A stretch of 39,358 nucleotides of DNA, from the NCBI GenBank assembly GCA_007130605.1, contig SLSF01000026.1:1-39358 (forward strand). Reading direction: 5' to 3'. How positions within the stretch are numbered: position 1 is the stretch's first letter; each line of letters starts with the position of its first letter. The translations under genes were made by a program, and so were the position numbers. The notes under the pieces were generated by a model, which had not been told where the DNA came from, ran no database searches, and was given only the letters and a program-made list of their open reading frames with translations. This stretch comes from Gemmatimonadota bacterium (GTDB taxonomy: Bacteria > Gemmatimonadota > Gemmatimonadetes > Longimicrobiales > Gaopeijiaceae). Below, piece after piece: positions 1 through 7,739 of this stretch.

Positions 1-953
1 CCGAAGAGAAGGGCGAGCTGGCGCCGGATGTTCAGGAGTCCAAGTCCCCCTTCCCCATCGCTCTCGACGATCCGCCCCGGATTCGTCACCTCGACCCGGA
101 CCTGGTCCCGCTCATCGTCGAGACCCACCTCGAGACGCACTGTGCCTCCCTCCCGGAGCCTGCCGATGCCATGCTTGAGGGCGTTCTCCAGGAGGAGCTG
201 GAGGAGCATGGGAGGCACCGCCTGGTCCATCACCCGTGGATCGATGTCGAGGGCGATCTCGAGCCGATCCTCGAAGCGGATGGATTCGAGCCCCAGATAG
301 TGGCGCGCCGCCTCGAGTTCACGGCTGAGCCGTACCACCGGCTCCTGGCTCAGGCGAAGGGTGTGGCGGAGGAGCCCGGCGAGGGAGGTCACCGCCTCCT
401 GGGCCCGGGTGGGCGACTCGGGGATCAGCCCCCGCAGGCTGTTCAGGCTGTTGAAGAGAAAGTGGGGATTGAGCTGGGAGCGGAGAGTCCGAAGCTCGTT
501 GTCCCGCATGGAGATCCGGAGCTCCAGCTCCTTCTCCGATGCCTCCCGGCTCCGCTTGAGGAAGTGGTAGCAGAAGTAGAGAAGGAACCAGCCGAACACC
601 GCAAAGGCCGAGCCCGTGGTATTGCCCAGGAGGAGGAGCCACGCCGAGATCTCGGGAGGCGCGTAATGGAAGGAGAAGGGAAGCGAGGAGAGCCCCATCA
701 GGAAACCCAGGGCGACCGTCGCCGCCAGGACCCGGGGGGCAAGCTGGATGGGAGACATCTCCTTCCACCCCTCCCGGTGGATCACATGGCGGAAGAGATG
801 GGTCAGAAGGAGTCCCATCACCGTCACCACCATCACCGCCACGAACGCCCAGGGCGAGAGCCCGCCGAACCCCTGGTAGGCGACGGTCATCCCGATCTGC
901 CAGAAGAAGAGGGCGGTCCAGCCGCCGATCTGGCACTTCCAGTAGAGGCTCAT
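1..953 (-). CDS. LytS/YehU-type sensor histidine kinase (partial, 3' end beyond window)
   Basis: The product is a membrane sensor kinase that would autophosphorylate and pass the phosphate to a response regulator, typically of the LytTR class. The visible 317 residues start at an ATG at 953. They show four likely membrane segments (about 11-28, 34-55, 73-92 and 102-132), a short linker, and the His_kinase signature SQLNPHFLFNSLNSL, with the phosphoacceptor His near residue 164. A GHKL ATPase domain follows, with the N-box LLLENALKHG (Asn near 257) and a G-box GEGGLGLLNIRRQL close to the left edge. Only the last few residues are missing. The ATG overlaps the stop of the upstream gene (ATGA), so the two are co-translated. 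The partner regulator would be expected just beyond the left edge; that is an inference. The family call is firm. Confidence 0.9.
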   Translation of the reverse strand, partial: MSLYWKCQIGGWTALFFWQIGMTVAYQGFGGLSPWAFVAVMVVTVMGLLLTHLFRHVIHREGWKEMSPIQLAPRVLAATVALGFLMGLSSLPFSFHYAPPEISAWLLLLGNTTGSAFAVFGWFLLYFCYHFLKRSREASEKELELRISMRDNELRTLRSQLNPHFLFNSLNSLRGLIPESPTRAQEAVTSLAGLLRHTLRLSQEPVVRLSRELEAARHYLGLESIRFEDRLEIALDIDPRVMDQAVPPMLLQLLLENALKHGIGRLREGGTVRLEVGLDDERDQVRVEVTNPGRIVESDGEGGLGLLNIRRQLALLF

Positions 954-1324
954 CGCGGGGTCTCCGATGTCGGGGACTCGGTGGGGTGGGAGGGAGGATC
1001 GACCTTGAGGAGGATCCGGGGCGGGGCCACCCGCACCCACAATCTCTGGACCTCCTCCGCCGATTCGATCCGGAGGCGGTACGCCTCCTCGGAACCTCGG
1101 CCTGTGGCGATGAAGTCGCTTCCCTCGTGCCAGATCGTCACCGGGCCCTCGGACAGGGCCTCCAGAGAGGGGGCCTCCCACACCTCATCCTCCGCAAGGG
1201 GCAGGCTGTGCGCAAGGTGTGCGAGGGTCCCCGCCTCCGGGCCGGGTGGCGTGCGCGACCCCAGGATCGAGGGGAGGGCGAAGTGGAGGAGGAGGGCGAG
1301 TAGTATGGCGTAGGGCGGGGGCAT
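950..1324 (-). CDS. Small membrane-anchored hypothetical protein upstream of the LytS kinase
   Basis: This 124-residue protein is not one I recognise. It opens with a hydrophobic segment (about residues 5-22, rich in Leu and Ala) that fits a signal peptide or membrane anchor. A charged, probably periplasmic domain of about 85 residues follows, and the tail is rich in Pro, Ser and Thr. The ATG at 1324 was chosen because AGGAG lies five bases upstream and because a longer reading frame adds only low-complexity Arg/Gly sequence. Its stop overlaps the kinase start by four bases (ATGA), so the two proteins are probably made together. It could sense a ligand for, or modulate, the kinase, which itself has no large extracytoplasmic domain. 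That role is inferred from context only. Confidence 0.7.
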   Translation of the reverse strand: MPPPYAILLALLLHFALPSILGSRTPPGPEAGTLAHLAHSLPLAEDEVWEAPSLEALSEGPVTIWHEGSDFIATGRGSEEAYRLRIESAEEVQRLWVRVAPPRILLKVDPPSHPTESPTSETPR

Positions 1325-1587
1325 CGGGGCTCCTGTCGGACCGTTACACCCGAGCGGCGGCTCGGCACATTCAATTTCACCGGTTCGCACGTCCACCCCA
1401 ATGAATCGTTTGCCGAGCGGGTCGTTCGCCGGACCAGCGGTCATCCTGCGGGACGAGCGGGAGTGGATCCCCCGACCCATTCGGGGGTCGAGAAGGGCGC
1501 AGAGGCACGGGAGGGCTCCAGCGTGCCAGCGTACCACACGGGCCCTCCAGTCCCATCCGATCCCCGAAGACAGAGTTGCCCCCGACG

Positions 1588-2904
1588 ATGGAACAGCCTG
1601 GAATCGACCTCCCCGAGACCCCCCGGCCCGATGCCCACCGCCCCGAAGCCCTCCGAAATCCGGGGACCCTCGTCCGGGAAGGGCCACCGAGGGCGGCCGG
1701 ACTCGCCCCCTGCCTCCTCGCCCTCGGCACCCTCCTCCTCCTGACCCTCCCCGGAGCGGGCCATGCCCAGGAGGGATGGACGCAACCCCAGCCCTGGACC
1801 TTCGAGTCGCAGTTCCACGACTTCCGGATCGTCGCGGTGGCCGAGGGCCTCGAGGACCCCTGGTCGGTGGCCTTCCTCCCCAGTGGCGACCTCCTCATTA
1901 CCGAGAAACCCGGACGCCTCCGCATCGTCCGCGACGGCGCCCTCGAGCCGGACCCCGTCCCCGGCACCCCCGAGGTGCGCTATGCGGGCCAGGGGGGCCT
2001 TCTCGAGGTGATGCTCCACCCGGACTTCGAATCCAACCGGCTCCTCTATCTCAGCTTCTCGAAAATGAACGAGGATGGCTCCGAGGGGACCACCGCCGTC
2101 GTGCGCGGCACCTTCGATGGCGAGCGTCTCTCGGAGGTCGAGGAGGTCTTCGTCGCCGACGCCTGGCGGGGCGCAGGAAGCCACTACGGGGGCAAACTCG
2201 CCTTCGACCGGGACGGGTACCTATTCGTGTCCATCGGAGATCGGGGTGCGAACCCCCTGTCCGGCCCCCGGGGGGAGCACCCGGCGCAGGATCCCTCGAA
2301 CCATATCGGCACCATCGTCCGGATTCATGACGACGGCCGGGTCCCCGACGACAACCCCTTCGTGGGCGACCCCGACGCACTCCCCGAGGTCTGGAGCTAT
2401 GGCCATCGGAATCCGCAGGGGCTGGTGACCGATCCCGAGACCGGACGGGTCTGGTCCACCGAGCATGGTCCGCAGGGGGGCGACGAGCTGAACCTCATCG
2501 AACCGGGGCGAAACTACGGGTGGCCGGTCATCGGCTATGGGGTACAGTACGGGGGCACCCCCATCCATGAGGGGACGCACCGCGACGGGATGGAGCAGCC
2601 GGTCCAGTTCTGGACTCCCTCCATCGCCACATCGGGCCTCATGCTCTACCGGGGGGACCGGTTCCCCGACTGGCAGGGGCACCTCTTCGTGGGTGGTCTC
2701 GACGGACAGCAGATGGCGCGACTCCCCATCGTGGAGGGAGACGAGGGGCTCCAGGTGGGCCGGATGGAACGTCCGCCCCTCCTCTACGGCTTCGGGCGGA
2801 TCCGGGACATCCGGGAGAGCCCGGACGGCTTCATCTACATCGTCATCGACGACCGCAGGCAGGGGCGGGCCACCCCGGTGGTGCGGCTGGAGCCCCGGGA
2901 CTGA
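1588..2904 (+). CDS. Exported PQQ-dependent sugar dehydrogenase (Asd/YliI, GSDH family)
   Basis: This is a soluble periplasmic aldose-sugar dehydrogenase of the six-bladed beta-propeller GSDH type, which oxidises sugars with PQQ and feeds electrons to the respiratory chain. The 438-residue product has an unusually long N-region, then a hydrophobic core (about 37-57) ending GAGHAQ, which is a signal peptide. Family motifs in order are GQGGLLEVMLHPDF (about 134-147), GSHYGGKLAFDRDGYLFVSIGDRG (about 197-220, where His199 sits at the expected catalytic base), SYGHRNPQGL (about 270) and EHGPQGGDELN with GRNYGWPVIGYG (about 292-318). The ATG at 1588 was preferred over a TTG at 1576; neither has a strong ribosome binding site. 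Substrate cannot be told from sequence. Length and motifs are normal for the family. Confidence 0.9.
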   Translation: MEQPGIDLPETPRPDAHRPEALRNPGTLVREGPPRAAGLAPCLLALGTLLLLTLPGAGHAQEGWTQPQPWTFESQFHDFRIVAVAEGLEDPWSVAFLPSGDLLITEKPGRLRIVRDGALEPDPVPGTPEVRYAGQGGLLEVMLHPDFESNRLLYLSFSKMNEDGSEGTTAVVRGTFDGERLSEVEEVFVADAWRGAGSHYGGKLAFDRDGYLFVSIGDRGANPLSGPRGEHPAQDPSNHIGTIVRIHDDGRVPDDNPFVGDPDALPEVWSYGHRNPQGLVTDPETGRVWSTEHGPQGGDELNLIEPGRNYGWPVIGYGVQYGGTPIHEGTHRDGMEQPVQFWTPSIATSGLMLYRGDRFPDWQGHLFVGGLDGQQMARLPIVEGDEGLQVGRMERPPLLYGFGRIRDIRESPDGFIYIVIDDRRQGRATPVVRLEPRD

Positions 2905-2918
2905 CGGGCCGGGGGGGA

Positions 2919-2933
2919 CGGAAAATTTTTCCG
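2919..2933. repeat. AT-rich inverted repeat after the sugar dehydrogenase gene
   Basis: Fifteen bases after the stop codon the sequence CGGAAAATTTTTCCG is a perfect inverted repeat with arms of seven bases. It stands out in an otherwise GC-rich gap. It could be a short hairpin or a protein-binding site. It lacks a following T-run, so I do not call it a terminator. Confidence 0.35.
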
Positions 2934-3140
2934 GGAACCGGGGAGGCCTTTCCGGATCCCGGCATCGTTCCCGCGGATCCCTCCCCCGGTCCCGGTCGCG
3001 ACTCGCCCCGTGCGAACCGGGATTTCGGCCCGGTACCCGGTCAGAACACCGGTGGAACTCGGGCACGGCTGATCATGGCATGACTCTCGCAATCCTGCAG
3101 TGCGGAACGTGCCTCACTGCGCGGGCGCCCTGCTTCCATA

Positions 3141-3175
3141 TGCGACATCGACTCTTCCGTTGCGACATCGACTCT
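3141..3175 (+). promoter_or_regulatory. 15-base direct repeat upstream of the DUF4382 lipoprotein gene
   Basis: TGCGACATCGACTCT occurs twice, at 3141-3155 and 3161-3175, with a period of exactly 20 bases (about two helical turns). It ends 20 bases before the ATG at 3196 and abuts the ribosome binding region GAAGGAAGGAG. Tandem sites with this spacing often bind a regulator cooperatively. Here the position would put a bound protein over the transcript start or the leader. No known operator is recognised. Confidence 0.45.
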
Positions 3176-3195
3176 GAAGGAAGGAGTGCCACACC

Positions 3196-4200
3196 ATGAA
3201 GCTACGAATCCCATCGAGCCGTTCTCTACGTGCCGGACGACTCCTGACGCTCCCGCTGGCCGCGATGTTCCTTCTGGCGGGCTGTGACTCCTCGTCGTCG
3301 AGCACCGACCCGAATGGAGACACCCCGGATGCGACGACCTTCTCGGTCTACCTCACCGACAACCCCGGCGAGGTGGCCGATGTCTGGGTCGAGATCGCCG
3401 ATATCCGTCTGGTGGGCCAGGGCCAGCCCCGATCCCTTCTGGATGAACGGACGGAACTCATCAGCCTCCTTGAGCTCCAGGACACCGAACTCCTCATCGT
3501 ACAGGACCACGAGGTGGAGCCGGGCACCTACTCGCAACTCCGGTTCGTCATCGATGCCGCCGTCCTCGAGACGGTGGGCGGCGATGTGTACGCCCTCGGG
3601 GGCGCGGAACACCCCTTTGGCATGGCGACCACCGGGGAACTTCACTGCCCGAGCTGTGCCCAGTCGGGCCTCAAGGTGAACTTCGCCGGCGGACTCGTCA
3701 TCGAGGAGGGTCAGAACGCCGCCCTGGTCGACTTCGATGTCTCGCAGAGCTTCGGCCGCCAGGCCGGTCAGTCGGGACGGTGGGTCATGCACCCGGTCAT
3801 TCAGGGAGTGATGGTCGACCCCATCGATCCGACGCCCCCGAACGCCGGGTGGATCGTCGGCGAGGTCCAGATGGGGGATCTGGCCGACCTTCCCGCATGT
3901 GGCGGACATGAGCCCGGACTCGACGACTTCGTGCCCCTGGCCACCTCCACCGCTCTGGTGGACGACGAGAACGACCCCTTCACCTTCGCCGGATCCACCG
4001 CCTGGGACGGCACCTTTGAAATCGAGGTGCTCGATGCCGACATCTACGAGCTGGGGTATCGCCAGTCTCTGGTCCTGGACGGGTGGGAGCTGGTCTGGGA
4101 GGCCGATGTGGCGCCGGGGTCCATTTCGGTTGAGGCGGGCGAGACGGCGAGCGGGGTCGTCTACACCCTGGTTTCGGCCACCTGTGTCGACTCCGATTGA
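3196..4200 (+). CDS. DUF4382-type lipoprotein
   Basis: The 334-residue product is a predicted outer- or inner-membrane lipoprotein. It has a basic N-region, a hydrophobic stretch (about 15-28) and the lipobox LAGC with lipidation at Cys30, then a Ser/Asp-rich linker. The domain that starts near residue 48 (TFSVYLTDNPGEVADVWVEI) and runs through LLIVQDHEVEPGTYSQLRFVIDAA matches the DUF4382 pattern, a beta-rich extracytoplasmic domain of unknown function common in Gemmatimonadota and Bacteroidota. A CPSC pair (about 151-154) could form a disulfide or bind metal. The second half (about 215-334) resembles a carbohydrate-binding or CarboxypepD-like beta domain, but this is uncertain. GGAAGGAG precedes the ATG. 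A tandem repeat lies just upstream and a pair of palindromes just downstream. Confidence 0.8.
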   Translation: MKLRIPSSRSLRAGRLLTLPLAAMFLLAGCDSSSSSTDPNGDTPDATTFSVYLTDNPGEVADVWVEIADIRLVGQGQPRSLLDERTELISLLELQDTELLIVQDHEVEPGTYSQLRFVIDAAVLETVGGDVYALGGAEHPFGMATTGELHCPSCAQSGLKVNFAGGLVIEEGQNAALVDFDVSQSFGRQAGQSGRWVMHPVIQGVMVDPIDPTPPNAGWIVGEVQMGDLADLPACGGHEPGLDDFVPLATSTALVDDENDPFTFAGSTAWDGTFEIEVLDADIYELGYRQSLVLDGWELVWEADVAPGSISVEAGETASGVVYTLVSATCVDSD

Positions 4201-4233
4201 CCCGGGGATCCGGAACGGCACGAACGGTTAGCA

Positions 4234-4280
4234 GTAGCGTATACGCTACAATCTGGACGGCATTGTAGCGTATACGCTAC
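4234..4280. repeat. Paired 16-base perfect palindromes between convergent genes
   Basis: GTAGCGTATACGCTAC, a perfect palindrome, occurs at 4234-4249 and again at 4265-4280. The centres are 31 bases apart, close to three helical turns. The flanks AAT and ATT extend the symmetry, so the whole is also an inverted repeat with 19-base arms and a 9-base spacer. It lies between the ends of the convergent DUF4382 and LRR genes. It could be a double operator or a strong bidirectional hairpin. No T-run follows on either strand, which argues against a simple intrinsic terminator. Related copies lie at 32041 and 32115. Confidence 0.75.
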
Positions 4281-4340
4281 GAAGGGGGTCGATTCCCTGC
4301 CCGGCTCGGGTCGGGGGGTCGGCCCTCTTCCCTTTTGTGG

Positions 4341-5813
4341 TCAGCACCCCTCCGAGACGAAGACCTGCACACCCCGGGCCTCGATGGCGGGCACATGCTG
4401 ACAGCGCGAGGTCTGGCTCAGCGGATTGTCCTGAAGGGCCAGCCTTCCTCCGCTCCGTGGCACATCGCTCCCGGCCAGGGGGCCCAGATCCTCGATCTCC
4501 TGGCTCACCAGGAAGAGGTCCCTGAGGTTCTCCAGCCCCGTCAGGGGTGAGACATCCGAAACCGATCCGCCATTGGCGTTGAGGGTCTCCAGGGTCGTGA
4601 GTCCGGCCAGGGGGGTCAGGTCCTCCACCTCCGACTGGCCGATGTTCAGCGACTCGATCCGGGTGAGTTCGGCGAGGGGAGTCAGGTCGCTGAAGGGATT
4701 TCCCTGGAGCTGGATCACCTCGATCTCGGGGAAGCCGGCCAGCGCCGACAGGTCGCTGATCTCGTTGTTCGCCAGGAAGAGCCAGCGGAGGCTGGGCGCT
4801 CCCACCAGTCCCTCGAGTTCCGGCCCCTCGAGGCCGGTGGCCGCCGCACTGAAACTGAAGAGGTTCGGCGCGGTGGACAGGGGGGTGAAGTCGCGGCCGG
4901 GGATTCCGATGACGGAGATGAGCTCCAGCCCCGGATGCCCGGTCAGGGGAGAGAGGTCCTCCACGGGCGCCGAATTGATCCGGAGGTTCGCAAGGGAATG
5001 GACCTGCGCCAGTGGGCCGAGATCGGTGACCCCGGTCACCGAGAGATCAAGCTCCCGCAGGTTCTCGAGTCCGACCAGTGGGTTCAGGCTCAGGTCAGCG
5101 GGGTTCTGCCTCAGATTCAGGACCTCGAGACTGGTGGCGAACTGGAGGCCTTCGAGACTCTGCACCCCCAGGTTGGTCGCCTCGAGCTCGGTGAGGCCGG
5201 CGAGTTCATCGGGATCGATGGGCTGGCCGAACCCGGTGCCCAGGGCGTCTCGCACCGCATTCGCCAGGGCATTGTCGGGAATGTCTCCCGGCTGGGTTAC
5301 CTGCACCTCGAGGGTCGCGGCTCCCTCGACCTCGTCGATCTCGGCGCGGATCACCACGGTCCCCTCTCCGGTGGTGGTCGCCACCCCCTGGGCACTCACC
5401 ACCGCCACCTCGGGGTCCGACGACGACCACTCGAAATCTGCGGGATCGTCGGTGATCACCGAGCCGTCCTCCTCCACCGCCTCGGCGGTGAAGGTGAGAG
5501 TGATCCCGATCCCCTGCACCGAGGCCTCACCGGGCTCCAGCGAGACCGAGGCGACCTCGGGAGGGGGCGGAGGCGGGGGCGGGCCTCCATTCCCATCGGA
5601 GTCCGGCGGCGTGCCTGTGGGGTCCGAGGAATCGGAGCACGCCGGATGGACCACCAGCGCCATGCATGCGAGGAACGCCAGGAATCCTCGGGTGTGACGG
5701 GGATGACGGGGATGACGGGGGGGACGGGGGGGACGGGGGGGACCACGCCCTTCGGATCGCGGCCACACGCCTCCGAAGGCGCGCCATTCGAGGAGAGGGG
5801 GGGTCTGGAACAT
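4341..5813 (-). CDS. Leucine-rich-repeat lipoprotein with a Big2 domain
   Basis: This is a probable surface or periplasmic binding protein. The 490-residue form starting at 5813 has GGAG nine bases upstream of the ATG. The N-region carries a proline-rich tandem tripeptide tract, then a hydrophobic segment (about 43-57) ending HPAC, a weak lipobox. A linker with eight consecutive prolines follows, then a Big2 (Ig-like) domain (about 85-172). A capping segment resembling IPDNALANAVRDALG leads into about ten repeats of 20-22 residues of the internalin/LRR_4 type, each with a pattern like DLTPLAGLTTLETLNA (about 200-450). Two Cys near the C-terminus could close the cap. Such proteins usually mediate protein-protein contact; the ligand is unknown. 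A longer frame to 5921 exists but adds unlikely sequence. Confidence 0.85.
   Translation of the reverse strand: MFQTPPLLEWRAFGGVWPRSEGRGPPRPPRPPRHPRHPRHTRGFLAFLACMALVVHPACSDSSDPTGTPPDSDGNGGPPPPPPPPEVASVSLEPGEASVQGIGITLTFTAEAVEEDGSVITDDPADFEWSSSDPEVAVVSAQGVATTTGEGTVVIRAEIDEVEGAATLEVQVTQPGDIPDNALANAVRDALGTGFGQPIDPDELAGLTELEATNLGVQSLEGLQFATSLEVLNLRQNPADLSLNPLVGLENLRELDLSVTGVTDLGPLAQVHSLANLRINSAPVEDLSPLTGHPGLELISVIGIPGRDFTPLSTAPNLFSFSAAATGLEGPELEGLVGAPSLRWLFLANNEISDLSALAGFPEIEVIQLQGNPFSDLTPLAELTRIESLNIGQSEVEDLTPLAGLTTLETLNANGGSVSDVSPLTGLENLRDLFLVSQEIEDLGPLAGSDVPRSGGRLALQDNPLSQTSRCQHVPAIEARGVQVFVSEGC
5695..5743. repeat. 9-base minisatellite inside the LRR protein signal-peptide N-region
   Basis: About five units of nine bases are found, two of type GATGACGGG and three of type GGGGACGGG on the plus strand. 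On the coding (minus) strand they encode the tripeptide series PRP/PRH just before the hydrophobic core of the signal peptide. Changes in copy number would stay in frame and alter only the length and charge of the export signal. Confidence 0.7.
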
Positions 5814-6088
5814 CGGTGCGCACTCCCGGATTGAAGGACCGAACGACCAACGCCGGGAACCCGGAACTCCACCTCGGTGGTTCAACACGACCACGGCTGG
5901 CCCTGGACACGCGAGGGCCACGCCTCGCCCTCGCCGGGCGGCAGATCCCGGAACTCGACATTGGTTCTAGCGCAGGAATCCCCTGTCACCCGCCAGAACG
6001 AGGGTGTGGTGGAAGGGAGGCGGTTGGCGTCAGAACCGGAACACGGAGGAATCCCGAAGCGTCCTGGTGCCCCACGTTTCCGGGCCGG

Positions 6089-7486
6089 CTATCCGCTCGG
6101 CTCGATGTTCTGATTCCCCCGGAAGAGGTTATCGGGATCGTACCGTGCCTTGATCTCTCCGAGCCTTCCGTGGTTCGCCATCCACGCTTCGGGGTGGCGG
6201 TGCCCCTCGTCCTCGCTCAGAAGATTCACATAGACCCCGCCGGCCGCATGTTCGGCCATGGCGTCATGAAAGGCGCCGGCCCATTCCCGCATCGGGTCGT
6301 CCTCGGCGGGGTCGGTCCAGTCGGCCACCAGGTGGAAGGAGTAGGCATGGTCCCGATGGGGAAAGGCGGTGGCGTGCGCGGGGACCCGGTTGATGGCACC
6401 CCCCATGGGCTCGAAGTACGCCGCGCTGAAGGGCCCCTCCATTGCACCCGTCCATTCCAGGAGGGTGTCGATGGCGCCGTCGGAAAGCTCATCGAAGTAC
6501 TGGGCCTTCGAGTAGCGCCGCTGCCCGGCGGGCATTCCTGCGTCGAACATCTGCTGCGCGCCAAGATAGGACATGACGTCGACGGCCCGGAAGAAGGGAT
6601 CCCCGAACTCCAGGAGGGGCGCCATCTCCTCTCGCGCCGCCTCGAGGCTCCCCACATGGGCCGCCACCAGGAGAAAGCCGGGCTCGCCATGGTGCCCGGA
6701 GGGAATCACATCGAGGGGCGGGAGCCGCAGGAAGAAGGGGTAGACGGTGAGATCGTCGGAGGCCCCGGCCATGAATTCCCGATAGAAGTGCAGGCCCTCC
6801 CGAGCCTGGTCGAAGGGAAATATGACCTGCCCTGCCATGATCTCGGGCCCCACCGGATGAAGGGTCCGCTCGAAGGAAGTGACGATCCCGAAGTTCCCCC
6901 CACCACCGCGAAGGGCCCAGAAGAGATCCGGATGGTTCGAGGGGTCGGCCCGGACGAGCTCACCGGAAGCGGTGACCACGTCGGCACTGGTGAACGTGTC
7001 CACGGCAAGGCCGTGCCGGCGCGCCAGGTACCCGGTCCCACCCCCGAGGGTGTATCCGGCCACCCCCACCCCCGAAACGGTGCCCCCGGTGCTGGCGAGC
7101 CCGAAGGCCTGCGATTCGTGGTCGAAGGCGCCCACCAGGACCCCGGGCTGGAGCCACGCCCGCCTCGCGGCCGGGTCGATCCGGATCCCCTGCATGAGGG
7201 AAAGGTCCACAAGGAGGCCGCCGTCCGTGGTGGAGTGCCCGGCGAAGTCGTGGCCACCTCCGCGGACCGCCAGGAAGAGACCGTGCTCCCGGACGAACCG
7301 TACCGCCTCCATCACATCGGCATTCCCTCGGCAACGCAGTATGGCTCCCGGAGATCGGTCGAAGCGGGCGTTCCAGCACCGACGGGCCTCGTCGAATCCG
7401 GAGGTGTCGGGGATGAGGACTGGTCCCCTTGTTCGGTCGTCGAGGGTCGCAAAGATCCCTTCGGGCACTCGGGTGGCTTCCTTCAT
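6089..7486 (-). CDS. FAD-linked oxidase with berberine-bridge C-terminus
   Basis: The 465-residue flavoenzyme belongs to the vanillyl-alcohol-oxidase superfamily. It has an FAD-binding domain (about 45-185) with the motif RGGGHDFAGHS, in which His79 is positioned for 8-alpha-histidyl FAD linkage. The glycine-rich stretch GVAGYTLGGGTGYL follows, then a substrate domain, and the C-terminus YDPDNLFRGNQNI is characteristic of the BBE family (PF08031). The Cys that forms the second covalent FAD bond in bicovalent members appears absent (STGGTVSGVGV in that region), so a single covalent link is expected. There is no signal peptide, so it is probably cytoplasmic. Substrates of relatives include sugars and alkaloid-like compounds; here it is unknown. 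The ATG at 7486 has GGAGG nine bases upstream; a longer start at 7519 is less likely. Confidence 0.88.
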   Translation of the reverse strand: MKEATRVPEGIFATLDDRTRGPVLIPDTSGFDEARRCWNARFDRSPGAILRCRGNADVMEAVRFVREHGLFLAVRGGGHDFAGHSTTDGGLLVDLSLMQGIRIDPAARRAWLQPGVLVGAFDHESQAFGLASTGGTVSGVGVAGYTLGGGTGYLARRHGLAVDTFTSADVVTASGELVRADPSNHPDLFWALRGGGGNFGIVTSFERTLHPVGPEIMAGQVIFPFDQAREGLHFYREFMAGASDDLTVYPFFLRLPPLDVIPSGHHGEPGFLLVAAHVGSLEAAREEMAPLLEFGDPFFRAVDVMSYLGAQQMFDAGMPAGQRRYSKAQYFDELSDGAIDTLLEWTGAMEGPFSAAYFEPMGGAINRVPAHATAFPHRDHAYSFHLVADWTDPAEDDPMREWAGAFHDAMAEHAAGGVYVNLLSEDEGHRHPEAWMANHGRLGEIKARYDPDNLFRGNQNIEPSG

Positions 7487-7550
7487 CGGCGTCGTCCTCC
7501 GGATTTGTGGGTGAAGCATCGGGATCCGGTCTCGTCGGGATCGGGGACTT

Positions 7551-7578
7551 TTGCCCCGATGCGGATAGGCAGTAACAT
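7551..7578 (+). promoter_or_regulatory. Candidate promoter for the SARP-type regulator gene
   Basis: TTGCCC at 7551-7556 and TAACAT at 7573-7578 are separated by 16 bases, in the 252-base divergent gap between the FAD oxidase and the SARP-type gene. A start site near 7585 would place the dispersed element at 7580-7599 at the very 5' end of the transcript. The match to consensus is only moderate. Confidence 0.25.
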
Positions 7579-7579
7579 A

Positions 7580-7606
7580 TTAGAAGGATGTTGAAGAAGG
7601 GCAGGG
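7580..7606 (+). repeat. Dispersed GATGTTGAAGAAG element, copy A
   Basis: TTAGAAGGATGTTGAAGAAG followed two bases later by CAGGG. The same 20 bases recur exactly at 35474-35493, again followed two bases later by CAGGG. Weaker copies lie at 12596-12605 (minus), 22308-22335 (minus) and 34857-34866. All are intergenic. Confidence 0.55.
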
Positions 7607-7739
7607 CGCCTCACACCGCCGTCCCGGGGCCATCACATCTGCGTCACATGGAGGCTCGATGCGGCAACCCACCGGCACGATTCCGCTCCACCCGGTCCGC
7701 GTCCACCTGATGATCCCCTTCCGCTCCGAAGGTGGCTGA
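7588..7739 (+). other. Two short leader reading frames chained by TGATG overlaps into the SARP gene
   Basis: An open frame of 40 codons starts at ATG 7588 inside the dispersed element and stops with TGA at 7708-7710. The A of that stop begins an ATG (7710) opening a nine-codon frame that reads MIPFRSEGG. This stops with TGA at 7737-7739, whose A begins the ATG of the SARP-type gene. Neither frame has a good ribosome binding site, so translation is uncertain. The double stop-start overlap could be chance or could couple translation of the regulator to the leader. Confidence 0.3.

Noticed and set aside
171-1313. Long plus-strand open frame of 380 codons
   Set aside because: Its product is low-complexity, while the minus strand encodes the clear kinase motif NPHFLFN and a co-translated neighbour.
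4234-4280. Intrinsic terminator between convergent genes
   Set aside because: The hairpin is strong, but there is no T-run on either strand and close copies occur upstream of a gene at 32041. An operator or repeat is more likely.
5666-7594. Plus-strand frame of 642 codons
   Set aside because: It is the antisense of the FAD oxidase and LRR genes and has no recognisable domain.
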